A DNA stretch of 64,000 nucleotides from contig CAYYHU010000002.1 of NCBI GenBank assembly GCA_964471865.1, positions 112,992 to 176,991 of the forward strand, given 5' to 3'. Below the pieces are notes generated by a model. That model was not told the DNA's origin, searched no databases, and saw nothing but the letters and a program-made list of their open reading frames with translations. The DNA is from CAYMUC01 sp964471865 (GTDB taxonomy: Bacteria; Actinomycetota; Acidimicrobiia; Acidimicrobiales; Ilumatobacteraceae). The translations under genes and the position numbers were made by a program. Positions 8,080-17,102 of the stretch are shown one piece after another; position 1 is the stretch's first letter, and the number at the start of each line of letters is the position of its first letter.

Positions 8080-9300
8080 TCACACGGGAAGATCGCCGGT
8101 GGCCCGTCGGGTCGATCCGTGGTCCTTGTACGCGGCGATCGTGCGCTGAGCGATACGCATCTGATGGATCTCATCGGCTCCATCCGCAAATCGACTCCAA
8201 CGGGCCTGCTGCAACATATGAGCCAGTGGTGTATCGGTGGAGTAGCCCAGAGCGCCATGGACCTGGATCGCCCGGTCGATGATGCGCCACAGGCTGTTGG
8301 CGACGAAATGTTTCGCCATCGACACCTCGGCGATGAAGTCCTGGCCGTGTTCGATCTTGTAGGCGGCGTGCAACACCATGAGCTTGCACTGATAGAGCTC
8401 CACGGCCGAATCGGCGATCAGCCATTGGATGCCCTGCTTTTCCGCGAGAACGCTGCCATGGCTATAGCGCTCGAGTGAACGCCCCACCATCATGTCGAGA
8501 GCCGTCTCGGCCTGACCGATCCAGCGCATGCAGTGAGCCAGCCGGGCGGGACCGAGACGGTACTGACCCAAGAGATGTCCCTGACCTCGACCACCCAGCA
8601 TGTTCTCGGCAGGAACCCGGAGGTCCTCGATGAGGATCTCGCAATGATTGTGACCCCCCGACATCGTGTGGATGTCACGCACCACGTTCCAGCCCTCACT
8701 GGGCAGATCCACGATGAAGCAGGAGTTCGCGGCCTGGGGCAGGTCGGGATCGTCTTCGGTGCGAGCGATCAACAACGCGAACTTCGCGCCTCGCGCGCCG
8801 GAGATGAACCATTTGTGACCGTTGATCACCCATTCGTCGCCATCGCGATACGCGAACGTCTTGATGAGCGTCGGATCGCTACCCGCCACCTCGGGTTCGG
8901 TCATCGCAAAGCAGGACCGAGCCGTTCCTTCACACAGCGGGCGCAGATACTTCTCGTGTTGTTCAGGTGTTCCCCAATGCAACAGCGTGTGCTGGTTGCC
9001 TTCATCGGGAGCCTGAGCGTTGATCACGAACGGTCCGATCGGAACCTTTCCGGCCTCGGCCGAAACCGCCGCCATCGCCGTGGGACCCAGCCCCATCCCA
9101 CCCCATTCCGCCGGCATATGCGGAAGCCACACACCCCACTCTTCGCGAGCTTGTCGACGCAGATCGACGATGGTGCCCACCACCTCGCGACGCTCACTCT
9201 GATCGGTGGCCTCCCAGGCTGGTGCCACCACGGTGGTCATGAAATCGCGCACCTTGAGCCGAACGGCATCCACCTCAGGCGCGAAGGTGAAATCGATCAT
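8080..9300 (-). CDS. Acyl-CoA dehydrogenase family protein
   Basis: This FAD-dependent enzyme (406 residues) oxidises acyl-CoA to 2-enoyl-CoA. The N-terminal helical domain is followed by the FAD/substrate signature FAMTEPEVAGSDPT and VINGHKWFISGA. The C-terminal domain carries QVHGALGYSTDTPL and a DGADEIHQMRIA tail. The length and motifs match the long-chain or ACAD10/11-like subgroup. A strong purine-rich ribosome site (AGGGGGAGG) precedes the ATG, in contrast with many leaderless neighbours. It is divergent from menG and convergent with the acyl-CoA synthetase gene. Confidence 0.92.
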   Translation of the reverse strand: MIDFTFAPEVDAVRLKVRDFMTTVVAPAWEATDQSERREVVGTIVDLRRQAREEWGVWLPHMPAEWGGMGLGPTAMAAVSAEAGKVPIGPFVINAQAPDEGNQHTLLHWGTPEQHEKYLRPLCEGTARSCFAMTEPEVAGSDPTLIKTFAYRDGDEWVINGHKWFISGARGAKFALLIARTEDDPDLPQAANSCFIVDLPSEGWNVVRDIHTMSGGHNHCEILIEDLRVPAENMLGGRGQGHLLGQYRLGPARLAHCMRWIGQAETALDMMVGRSLERYSHGSVLAEKQGIQWLIADSAVELYQCKLMVLHAAYKIEHGQDFIAEVSMAKHFVANSLWRIIDRAIQVHGALGYSTDTPLAHMLQQARWSRFADGADEIHQMRIAQRTIAAYKDHGSTRRATGDLPV

Positions 9301-9374
9301 GTGCTGCCTCCCCCTTGGCGACGAACCCTTCCATTGTGACGGATCGGAATCGAGGGGTTCCAGACGGCGCCACG

Positions 9375-9380
9375 TAGCCT
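9375..9380 (+). promoter_or_regulatory. Putative -10 element of menG (leaderless)
   Basis: TAGCCT lies 8 nt before the GTG taken as the menG start, and no Shine-Dalgarno is seen. The spacing supports the second of two in-frame GTG codons 6 nt apart. Confidence 0.45.
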
Positions 9381-9388
9381 TCGTGACC

Positions 9389-10093
9389 GTGGAACGCGCT
9401 GCCTGGGACACCGACACCCTTCCTGAGGGCGAGGACAAGCGCCGAGCGGTGCAGGCCATGTTCGATGCCATCGCCCCTCGCTACGACATGGTGAATCGGA
9501 TCATGACGTTGCGTCTCGATGTGATGTGGCGTCGGCGGGCGGTACGCGAACTGCGTCTCGGTCCCGGCTCCACTGTTTTGGATCTGGCATCGGGAACCGG
9601 CGACCTCTGCGTCGATCTCGCCCGGGCGTCACTGCGGCCCATTTCGGTGGATCTCTCGATCGGCATGCTCGCGGCCGATCGCTCCGGTGCTCCTCGAGTC
9701 CAGGCCGACATCTTGAGACTCCCGATGCGCGACGGCAGCGTCGACGGCGTCACCTGTGGTTTCGCGCTCCGCAACCTGGTGAATCTGGACGGTTTCTTCA
9801 CCGAGCTCGCCCGGGTCGTGCGCCCGGGTGGACGGATTGCTCTGTTGGATGTGGGTGTCCCTCGAAACCGGTTCATTCGATGGGGAAATGGCATCTACTT
9901 CGGGCGAATCGTGCCTCGCATCGGGGGCTGGTTGAGCGATCCGGCGGCCTACCGGTATCTCCCCCGCAGCGTGGCCTATCTGCCCGAGCCCGAGGCCATG
10001 GTCGCGAGCCTCACCGCGGCCGGTTTCCATGGGGTTCACCATCGCCAGCTCTCGGGCGGAATCACCCAATTGCTGACCGGCACCCGCATCTGA
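9389..10093 (+). CDS. menG: Demethylmenaquinone methyltransferase
   Basis: MenG (UbiE family) carries out the last methylation of menaquinone using S-adenosylmethionine. The product has about 234 residues. The N-terminal signature FDAIAPRYDMVNRIMTLRLD is diagnostic of the family. The SAM motif VLDLASGTGDL, the acidic loop VDLSIGML and the post-motif FALRNLVNLDGF follow. The start is a GTG; an alternative GTG lies 6 nt upstream, and an upstream TANNNT hexamer favours the one given. The gene is 18 nt upstream of menF on the same strand and probably forms an operon with it. Confidence 0.93.
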   Translation: MERAAWDTDTLPEGEDKRRAVQAMFDAIAPRYDMVNRIMTLRLDVMWRRRAVRELRLGPGSTVLDLASGTGDLCVDLARASLRPISVDLSIGMLAADRSGAPRVQADILRLPMRDGSVDGVTCGFALRNLVNLDGFFTELARVVRPGGRIALLDVGVPRNRFIRWGNGIYFGRIVPRIGGWLSDPAAYRYLPRSVAYLPEPEAMVASLTAAGFHGVHHRQLSGGITQLLTGTRI

Positions 10094-10111
10094 GCGAGGC
10101 CCCAGACCATC

Positions 10112-11293
10112 ATGCGTGCTGTCACTCGGGCGATCACCGAACCCGTCGATCTCGACGACATCGCTCGCGGTGATGGGATGTTGTTCGTGCGCGATGGTGT
10201 CGGCATCGCCGCGCGAGGTGTCGCTGCCCGCGTGCCATTGGCCGAGGTCGCCAACACCCTGGGTGCCATCGAGCACGATGACGACCTCGGGGTGGCGAGT
10301 TCGGGTCCGATCGCGCTCGGCGTGGTTCCGTTCCTCCCGAAATCGCCCACCGAACTCGTGATTCCTGCCATGGTCGTGGGTCGGTCGCCCGACGGCCTCA
10401 CCTGGGTCACGACGATCGATGGCGCATCGCTCGATCTGGGTCACGCGCTCGAGGCGTCGGCGAACCCGGGAACCTTCACCGTCGGCCCGGGCGTGGATGT
10501 CGAGACCTATCTCGCGGCCGTCACCGCGGCGCGGGATGCGGTTCGGGCCGAGGACCTCGTCAAAGCGGTGATCGCTCGGGATGTGATCGTCACCTGTGAT
10601 CGACCCATCGACGTCCATGCCGTGCTTACACGCCTCAAGGCCTCGTTCGGGTCCTCCTATCGCTACAGCGTGGACGGTTTCGTCGGTGCGTCACCAGAGT
10701 TGCTCGTGGAGGTCAGCGACGGTCTCGTACGCAGCCACCCTCTCGCCGGTACCGCTCCCCGAACCGGTGATCCCACCACGGATGCAGATCTCGCCGCCCG
10801 TCTGATCGCCAGCACCAAGGACCAAGTCGAGCACCGAGTCGTGATCGACGTCGTCAATGACACGTTGCTGCCCTGGTGTTCGTATTTGGACTGGGAACCC
10901 GAACCCCAGATCGTCACCGTTGCCAACGTCCAACATCTCGGCACGCGGGTTCAAGGACCGCTGTCTGAGCCCTGGCCCAACGTGGTCGATCTCGTACTGG
11001 CCCTGTCACCCACCCCGGCTCTGGGTGGTCATCCCCGCGACCGGGCGCTCGAGTTGATCAGCGCCGTCGAAGGGTTCGATCGGGGACGCTACGGCGGAGC
11101 GGTGGGGTGGGTCGACACCCGAGGTAACGGAACCTGGGCGGTGGCGATTCGCTGCGCCGAGTTCGATGCGGACCGACGGCAAGCGCGCCTGTTCGCCGGC
11201 GGGGGCATCGTCGCAGAAAGTGAACCGCTCGCCGAGTTCGCCGAAACCCAAGCCAAGTTCCAAGCGATGCTGTCGGCCATCGTCCGGCCCTGA
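10112..11293 (+). CDS. menF: Isochorismate synthase
   Basis: The 393-residue chorismate-binding enzyme converts chorismate to isochorismate, the entry step of menaquinone synthesis. The C-terminal chorismate-utilising domain carries AVIARDVIV, the motif ASTKDQVEHRVV, SPTPALGGHPRD and the Mg/substrate loop FAGGGIVAESEPLAE. An isochorismate synthase is favoured over anthranilate or salicylate synthase because menG, menD, menH, menA and menE are all nearby. It follows menG closely and converges on menD after 192 bp in which no further feature is seen. Confidence 0.92.
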   Translation: MRAVTRAITEPVDLDDIARGDGMLFVRDGVGIAARGVAARVPLAEVANTLGAIEHDDDLGVASSGPIALGVVPFLPKSPTELVIPAMVVGRSPDGLTWVTTIDGASLDLGHALEASANPGTFTVGPGVDVETYLAAVTAARDAVRAEDLVKAVIARDVIVTCDRPIDVHAVLTRLKASFGSSYRYSVDGFVGASPELLVEVSDGLVRSHPLAGTAPRTGDPTTDADLAARLIASTKDQVEHRVVIDVVNDTLLPWCSYLDWEPEPQIVTVANVQHLGTRVQGPLSEPWPNVVDLVLALSPTPALGGHPRDRALELISAVEGFDRGRYGGAVGWVDTRGNGTWAVAIRCAEFDADRRQARLFAGGGIVAESEPLAEFAETQAKFQAMLSAIVRP

Positions 11294-11485
11294 CCCCCAA
11301 CGGGAACAGACGCCCCCGCCCTCGAGACCGTGAATGTGAGCGCCGCCGTCCGGCCGTTGTCACCTCTGCGACAGCTCATCATTACCCGCGGCGACATCGC
11401 TATTGCCGCGTCTGATCGGTGGGCAGCGTCGCGACGGCGGTGCCCGCCCTACCTGAACCCGCTCGACGGGGCCTTCATCACTGCA

Positions 11486-13186
11486 TCATGAGCTGGGGCG
11501 GTGAAGCGCCGCGTGATCGGCGACATTGCGCGTTCGGTCGGTACGCACCCTGATCAGACGCGGGCCGGTCTCGCCGAGCGCGACCGCGAGTTCCTCGGGA
11601 CTCGTGACCGTTCGAGCATCCAGGCGATGGGCCCGGGCGAGTAGTTCGAGGTCGGTTCCATGAGGGGTACCGAACAACGCCTCGAACCGACCGGGTGCCA
11701 ATGTCGAGGCCTGGGGCAGGAACGAGAAGATGCCGCCGCCGTCGTTGTCGACCACGACGATGCGGATATCGACACCACGATCAGCCAGCGCGATCAGTGA
11801 TGAGGAGTCGTGAACCAAGGCGATGTCACCGAGAAGCACCGCTGTAGGGGCGCTCGTGGCCATAGCGACACCGATCCCGGTGGCCAGGACCCCATCGATA
11901 CCGTTCGCACCTCGGTTCGCATGCACCGTGACATCGCGGCGAGCGGGTGCGAACCATTCGACATCTCGCACCGGCATCGAGGACGCGACCACCAGATGAG
12001 AGTCGGCGGGAAGGGCGCCGAGAACCGTTCGCGCCGTCAAGGGTTCATCCAGGATCTCACGGCCGGCGAAGCGCTGATCGAGGTGATCGCGCATCCGCTT
12101 CTCACCGTGGCGCCATCGAGCCATCCACGGGGTTCTGGCAGCGCCCCGGTGGCCGAGCGCTCCTGCCCACCGCATCAAGGTGTCAGTCGGATCGGCAACG
12201 ATCCGGTATGCGACGGTGTGATCCGGATCGATCACGTGGCCGCGGCCCTGAAGATGGATCTCGAGCGCTTGGGCGTCGCGCAACCACTGGGCTGTGACTT
12301 TGGACGCGAGAGGTTCACCGATCCGGATGACGATCTCGGGGCGGTGATCTCGAGCAAAGGCCTCGTCGCGCAACAGCGAATCGAAGGTCGTCACTGCAGC
12401 ATCGAGATGGCGACACCGACTGCGATGATCTGCCATCACCGGCCACTCGAGAGCTGCGGCCAGCGCCGCCACCGCTTCGGGATCGGCCTCGCTCCGCCCG
12501 GCGACGATCACTCCGCGCACCTGATCGGCGACGAGATCGACGAGAGTCCGAAGGTCCTCGTCGCCGAGCTTCGAGATGCCGATGCGACTCTGAGGGGTCG
12601 TGGCTCGGGCCCGGCGATACAGATCCTCGTCGACATGACCAACGAGGGGTTCGCGAAACGCCAGATTGAGCTGTACCGGGCCGGGTCGCGGCGCTAGCGA
12701 CGCGGTGATCACCCGCTCCCCCAGCGACCGCCAGGACGCCACGGCGGTGATGTCGGGGACTCCCGGATCGACCATGAGACGTAGTGCCGAACCGTAGAGG
12801 TTGCGCTGTTCGATGGTCTGGGCGGCGCCGACTCCTTGGAGCTCGGGCGGCCGGTCCGCGGTGAGGACCACGAGGGGCACCGAGGACAGATCGGCTTCGA
12901 CGACCGCCGCATGGACATGGACTGCTGCGGTCCCTGAGGTGCACAACACCAACGCAGGGACTCCCGTGGCAAGTCCGACTCCGAGAGCCATGAACGCTGC
13001 AGAGCGCTCATCGTGAGCGATCTGGACGTCGAGATCCTGGCGATCCGCCAGGGCCAAGGCCATGGGTGTGGATCGAGAACCCGGAGCGATGACGGCATGA
13101 CGGACCCCGCTCGCGATGAACGCATCGACGATCACCGCACAGAACGTGGCCTGCACAGATTCGGATGGAGGCGTCGTCGCGGTCAT
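11486..13186 (-). CDS. menD: SEPHCHC synthase (MenD)
   Basis: MenD joins isochorismate and 2-oxoglutarate, using thiamine diphosphate, to give 2-succinyl-5-enolpyruvyl-6-hydroxy-3-cyclohexene-1-carboxylate. The 566-residue protein shows the N-terminal PYR domain with PGSRSTPMALAL and the cofactor Glu in HDERSAAFMALG. The C-terminal ThDP-binding domain has GDIALVHDSSSL and VVVDNDGGGIFSFLPQ. It is transcribed opposite to menF and frnE-menH on either side. TAGTGT lies 9 nt before the ATG, so its promoter overlaps that of frnE. Confidence 0.95.
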   Translation of the reverse strand: MTATTPPSESVQATFCAVIVDAFIASGVRHAVIAPGSRSTPMALALADRQDLDVQIAHDERSAAFMALGVGLATGVPALVLCTSGTAAVHVHAAVVEADLSSVPLVVLTADRPPELQGVGAAQTIEQRNLYGSALRLMVDPGVPDITAVASWRSLGERVITASLAPRPGPVQLNLAFREPLVGHVDEDLYRRARATTPQSRIGISKLGDEDLRTLVDLVADQVRGVIVAGRSEADPEAVAALAAALEWPVMADHRSRCRHLDAAVTTFDSLLRDEAFARDHRPEIVIRIGEPLASKVTAQWLRDAQALEIHLQGRGHVIDPDHTVAYRIVADPTDTLMRWAGALGHRGAARTPWMARWRHGEKRMRDHLDQRFAGREILDEPLTARTVLGALPADSHLVVASSMPVRDVEWFAPARRDVTVHANRGANGIDGVLATGIGVAMATSAPTAVLLGDIALVHDSSSLIALADRGVDIRIVVVDNDGGGIFSFLPQASTLAPGRFEALFGTPHGTDLELLARAHRLDARTVTSPEELAVALGETGPRLIRVRTDRTRNVADHAALHRPSS

Positions 13187-13195
13187 CGACGGATC

Positions 13196-13201
13196 ACACT
13201 A
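13196..13201 (-). promoter_or_regulatory. Putative -10 element of menD
   Basis: TAGTGT on the minus strand lies 9 nt before the menD ATG. Only 6 bp separate it from the opposing -10 of frnE, so the two promoters overlap and may compete. Confidence 0.5.
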
Positions 13202-13207
13202 CGGGTC

Positions 13208-13213
13208 TACGGT
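13208..13213 (+). promoter_or_regulatory. Putative -10 element of frnE-menH
   Basis: TACGGT lies 7 nt before the frnE ATG. It lies back-to-back with the menD -10 inside a 34-bp divergent region; each predicted -35 zone falls over the other gene's start codon. Confidence 0.5.
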
Positions 13214-13220
13214 GACGGGT

Positions 13221-13871
13221 ATGCAGATCGAGATCTGGTCCGATGTGGTGTGTCCATGGTGTCTGATCGGGAAGCACCGCTTCGACACCGCCCTCGAAGC
13301 GTTCCGTACGGCGAACCCTGACGCTCCCGACATCGAGGTGACCTATCGCGCCTATCAGCTCGATCCTCGGGCCCCAGCGGGTTCGACGTCATCGGCGATG
13401 GAGGGATACGCGAAGAAGTTCGGCGGCGAGGACGCTGCTCGACGCATCGTGGATCATCTGCGATCCGTCGCCGAAGCCGACGGACTCGAGCTGCGTCTGG
13501 AACGCGCCCAACGGGCCAACACTTTGCTCGCCCACCGCGTGTTGTGGATGGCGGAACAGGATCCCGAGGTCGATCAGGCGGCGCTCAAGCAGCTGTTGCT
13601 CGATGCGTATTTCGTGCATGGGGAGAACGTGGGAGATCCCGATCTCGTGGCCGATCTGGCGTCACGAGTCGGACTCGACGCCGCTGAAGTCCGGCGACGT
13701 CTCGACGGCGACGACGGGCGCGTCGAGGTTGCCGCCCAGTTGAATCAGGCCGCGGATCTCGGAATCACAGGAGTGCCGACCTATGTGTTCAACGGCCAGT
13801 GGTCTGTGCCCGGGGCCCAGGACGTCGACACCTTCGTGCGGGTGTTGGAGCGGATCAGTTCCCGATCGTGA
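13221..13871 (+). CDS. DsbA-family oxidoreductase, FrnE-like
   Basis: The 216-residue cytoplasmic thioredoxin-fold protein belongs to the FrnE/2-hydroxychromene-2-carboxylate isomerase-like branch of DsbA. The redox motif CPWC sits near the N-terminus (residues 12-15) directly after the first strand, and the conserved cis-Pro loop is GITGVPTYVFNG. No signal peptide is present. The ATG given immediately precedes the first strand MQIEIWSDVVCPW. Its stop overlaps the GTG of menH by GTGA, so both are translated together. FrnE proteins act as cytosolic thiol oxidoreductases; a link to quinone metabolism here is context only. Confidence 0.88.
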   Translation: MQIEIWSDVVCPWCLIGKHRFDTALEAFRTANPDAPDIEVTYRAYQLDPRAPAGSTSSAMEGYAKKFGGEDAARRIVDHLRSVAEADGLELRLERAQRANTLLAHRVLWMAEQDPEVDQAALKQLLLDAYFVHGENVGDPDLVADLASRVGLDAAEVRRRLDGDDGRVEVAAQLNQAADLGITGVPTYVFNGQWSVPGAQDVDTFVRVLERISSRS

Positions 13872-14695
13872 CCCTCGCTGTCGAACGACTCGAGGTCGAC
13901 GCCTCCTCGTCGAACCTCCCGGTTCGAAGTGGCGACAGCGTTTGGTTGCACGGTTTCACTCAGACGGCGCGTTCGTGGATCCCGGTGCTCGACCGTCCGC
14001 CGGTCGCCGATCAGGCCGGTCGGCGCTTTCTGGTCGATCTTCCCGGTCATGGGTCCTCCTCACAGGCCACCGGCGGTCTGTGGGACGGGGCGCGCGACGT
14101 CATCGCTGCGCTCGAGGTGGCAGCGTGTGAACGAGCCGTGCTCGTGGGGTATTCACTCGGTGGCCGCTTGGCGATGCACATGGCACTCCTCGATCCACAT
14201 CGCTTCGAAGGAATCGTCCTGATCGGAGCCACACCCGGTCTGACCCATGACGAGGATCGACGAGCGCGCCGGGAATCCGATGCTCGTCTCGCCGAACACA
14301 TCACGGCGGTCGGAGTCGATGACTTCCTCGACGAATGGCTCACTCAACCGCTGTTTTCAGGTCTCGATCCCCACTCGAGCGGTCGGGAGGAACGCCGACG
14401 CAACACTGCGGCGGGACTCGCGAGCAGCCTCGTGCATCACGGGACAGGAACCCAGGAGGATCTGCGGAGTCGCCTCGGCGAGTTGGGGATGCCAGTCCTC
14501 GTCATGGCGGGTGAACGAGACTCGAAATTCGTGGCCGCCGGGGCCGAGATCGCCGAGGCCTGGGGTGGACCGAGTGAGATCTCGATCGTTCCCGGCGCTG
14601 GACACGCCGCGCATCTCGAAGCCCCAGGTGTCGTCGCCGACGTGATCGGGACGTGGTGGGCGCAACTCGACTCCAGCGATACCGGATCGCTCTGA
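13868..14695 (+). CDS. menH: SHCHC synthase, alpha/beta-hydrolase (MenH)
   Basis: The 275-residue alpha/beta-hydrolase most likely eliminates pyruvate from the MenD product to give 2-succinyl-6-hydroxy-2,4-cyclohexadiene-1-carboxylate. Features are the oxyanion strand WLHGFTQTARSW, the nucleophile elbow GYSLGGRLA (the trailing GGR is typical of MenH), the acidic residue in AGERDSKF and the His in GAGHAAHLEAP. The GTG start overlaps the frnE stop. The gene converges on menA with a single base between the stops. A non-Men hydrolase cannot be excluded from sequence alone, but context is strong. Confidence 0.85.
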   Translation: MTLAVERLEVDASSSNLPVRSGDSVWLHGFTQTARSWIPVLDRPPVADQAGRRFLVDLPGHGSSSQATGGLWDGARDVIAALEVAACERAVLVGYSLGGRLAMHMALLDPHRFEGIVLIGATPGLTHDEDRRARRESDARLAEHITAVGVDDFLDEWLTQPLFSGLDPHSSGREERRRNTAAGLASSLVHHGTGTQEDLRSRLGELGMPVLVMAGERDSKFVAAGAEIAEAWGGPSEISIVPGAGHAAHLEAPGVVADVIGTWWAQLDSSDTGSL

Positions 14696-14696
14696 T

Positions 14697-15587
14697 TCAG
14701 GCGCCGAGCGCCAGTCCTAGAGAGAACGCGAATCCGGCGATCAATTGGACACGCCCGGTGGCTTCCAACACTGCGATCAGATCACGTCCTGCCGCGCCCG
14801 AGGAGACCCGACGCCAGGCCCGCTGCGCCCACGGCACCCCGAGCACGACAGCGAACGCGGGCCAACGCCAGCCGATCGCGACGATGAGGGCGCTGAAAAA
14901 CGCTGCTGCGAGTAGCGTGCCGTAGAAGGCGCGCGTAGCGCGGTCCCCGAGGCGTACCGCCAGGGTCTTCTTCCCGACTGCGGCGTCGGTGGGGCGATCC
15001 CGAAGATTGTTGACGACCAAGAGCGCACAGGCCCAACATCCCACCGGCACCCCCGCGACCAGGGACCACCCGTTCCACGCTCCGAGGATCACATAGGTGG
15101 TTCCGGCGGTGGCCACGAGCCCGAAGAACACGAAGACGAACACTTCACCCAAGCCGAGGTACCCATAGGGTCGAGGTCCACCGGTGTAGGTCCATCCCGA
15201 GATCAACGCCGCAGCCCCGACCACGACCAGCCACCAGGTCGTGACCGCCGCGAGCACCAGTCCAGCCACCGCCGCGATCCCGAACGCGATCAGAGCGGCC
15301 CGCTTGACCGCCGAGGCGGTCGCAAGTCCCGACGCCACGAGGCGTACCGGTCCGACCCGGACGTCGTCGGTGCCGCGCACCCCATCGGAGTAGTCGTTGG
15401 CATAGTTCACTCCGATCTGCAGTGCCACGCTCACCACGAGGGCTCCCACGCCTCGCCACAGCACCACATCGGTCCCACCGAGAGCCGCTGCGGTACCCAC
15501 AGCCACGGGAACGACGGCCGCAGGCAGAGTGCGGGGCCGAGCTCCGAGCCACCAGCATGCGAATCGGGAAGGCGTCGGAGTGGACAT
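14697..15587 (-). CDS. menA: 1,4-dihydroxy-2-naphthoate polyprenyltransferase
   Basis: MenA attaches the polyprenyl tail to 1,4-dihydroxy-2-naphthoate in the membrane. The 296-residue protein has about eight hydrophobic segments. The first Asp-rich prenyl-diphosphate/Mg motif appears as [13 protein letters not shown] second conserved loop, NNLRDRPTD, follows in the distal half, as in UbiA-family enzymes. The ATG was chosen because it gives the standard short N-terminus ahead of [10 protein letters not shown]. It is tail-to-tail with menH and head-to-head with the amidase gene. Confidence 0.92.
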   Translation of the reverse strand: MSTPTPSRFACWWLGARPRTLPAAVVPVAVGTAAALGGTDVVLWRGVGALVVSVALQIGVNYANDYSDGVRGTDDVRVGPVRLVASGLATASAVKRAALIAFGIAAVAGLVLAAVTTWWLVVVGAAALISGWTYTGGPRPYGYLGLGEVFVFVFFGLVATAGTTYVILGAWNGWSLVAGVPVGCWACALLVVNNLRDRPTDAAVGKKTLAVRLGDRATRAFYGTLLAAAFFSALIVAIGWRWPAFAVVLGVPWAQRAWRRVSSGAAGRDLIAVLEATGRVQLIAGFAFSLGLALGA

Positions 15588-15683
15588 CGTCGCCCAGTCT
15601 GGCCCCCTGACACCCCGCCATACGGCATCATGGTTCCATCGCGGTGATCGCGACATCTGCCCGCCGACGAGAAGAGGCTCGAT

Positions 15684-17102
15684 ATGGGTGACGAACTGTG
15701 GCGCTACGGAGCGCTCGACATCGCGGCGATGGTGCACCGCGGGGATGTGTCCGCCCGGGAGGTGATCGATGCGCATCTCGCTCGCTGCGATGAGGTGAAC
15801 CCTCACCTGAACGCGGTGGTGCGTCGTCTCGATTCCGAGGCGCGGGCGGCGGCCGATGCCCTCGATACCCGGCGGCGCCGCGGTGACACCCTGGGAGCCC
15901 TGGCCGGGGTTCCCGTCACCGTGAAAGAGAACATCGATGTCGCTGGCACACCTACGACCTCGGGGCTGCCAATTCTCGCCGACGCGATCGCCGCCATCGA
16001 CGCTCCGGTGGTGGAGCGGCTTCGACACGCCGACGCGGTTCCGATAGCGCGTACGAACCTGCCCGATCTGGGATTGCGAGTCACGACCGAATCCTCCCTT
16101 CACGGCATCACTCACAATCCGTGGCATCCCGACCTGACCGCAGGCGGATCCAGCGGCGGCGAGGGAGCAGCGATCGCGTCGGGGATCAGTCCCCTCGGAC
16201 TCGGCAACGATCTGGGTGGCTCCTTGCGCAATCCGGCTCACTGCTGCGGAATCGCCTCGATCAAACCGACCGGCGGCGTCGTGCCTCAGGCCACCTGCGT
16301 TCCCCCTGAACACCTTCCCCTGTCGTTCCAGTTGATGGCCGTCGAAGGAGTGATGGCGCGTCGCGTGGCCGATCTCGTCAGCGCCATGGGCATCCTTGCA
16401 GGCCGCCATTGGCGAGATCCGCTGAGTTCTCCGGTCGCGTTGACCGTACGCGACCGCGCTGGCGCTCCCTGGCGAGTTGCCTTCATGGCCGAACCGCCAG
16501 GCACGACCACCGACGCAGGGATCGCAGCCGGAGTCCGGCGCGCCGCGGATGCTCTGGCTGATGCGGGGTGTGACGTTGTCGAGGCCGTTCCTCCCGAATA
16601 CGAACGAACTCTGGTGTTGTGGCGAGAGATCCTGTCGGTTGACCTGCGTCAACAACGCCCACTTCTGGATCTCGTGATGGGTGACGATGCTCGCGCCTTT
16701 CTCGATGCCACCGACGCTGCAACCCCCACGATCGATCTTGCGGGGTGGGGCGAGCGTCTCATCGAACGGATCGCCTTGATGGGTGCCTGGTCGCAGTGGT
16801 TCGACGACGTCGATGTCGTGATCTGCCCCACGTGGACCCGACCGCCATTCCCGATGGGTGCCGATGTCGCCTCCCCCCAAGGGGCCCTGGCCACCCTCGA
16901 TCTCATGAGTCCGGTACTGCCGGCGAATCTGTTGTCACTACCGGCCGCGGTGGTGCCCGCTGGGCTCTTTGACGGCCTGCCGGTCGGGGTCCAGATCGTT
17001 GGGGATCGTTTCGAGGATCTGACGTGCCTCGCCGTCGCTTCGATCATCGAGGACCGTCTGGGCACCCTCACGCCGATCGATCCGATTCTGTCGACACCGT
17101 GA
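15684..17102 (+). CDS. Amidase signature family enzyme
   Basis: The 472-residue hydrolase has the full Ser-cisSer-Lys triad of the amidase signature family: K81 in VTVKEN, S156 in GGSSGGEG and nucleophile S180 in GNDLGGSLRNP. The downstream GIASIKPTGG is also typical. No signal peptide is seen, so it should be cytoplasmic. It is not GatA by context, since no gatB or gatC is nearby, and its substrate is unknown. A GAAGAGG-like ribosome site precedes the ATG. Its stop overlaps the GTG of menE, making it the first gene of an amidase-menE-SDR operon, an unexpected companion for menaquinone synthesis. Confidence 0.9.
   Translation: MGDELWRYGALDIAAMVHRGDVSAREVIDAHLARCDEVNPHLNAVVRRLDSEARAAADALDTRRRRGDTLGALAGVPVTVKENIDVAGTPTTSGLPILADAIAAIDAPVVERLRHADAVPIARTNLPDLGLRVTTESSLHGITHNPWHPDLTAGGSSGGEGAAIASGISPLGLGNDLGGSLRNPAHCCGIASIKPTGGVVPQATCVPPEHLPLSFQLMAVEGVMARRVADLVSAMGILAGRHWRDPLSSPVALTVRDRAGAPWRVAFMAEPPGTTTDAGIAAGVRRAADALADAGCDVVEAVPPEYERTLVLWREILSVDLRQQRPLLDLVMGDDARAFLDATDAATPTIDLAGWGERLIERIALMGAWSQWFDDVDVVICPTWTRPPFPMGADVASPQGALATLDLMSPVLPANLLSLPAAVVPAGLFDGLPVGVQIVGDRFEDLTCLAVASIIEDRLGTLTPIDPILSTP

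Noticed and set aside
15588..16880. Long N-terminal extension of the menA frame
   Set aside because: It lies antisense to the amidase gene and has no membrane or prenyltransferase features; menA starts at 15587.
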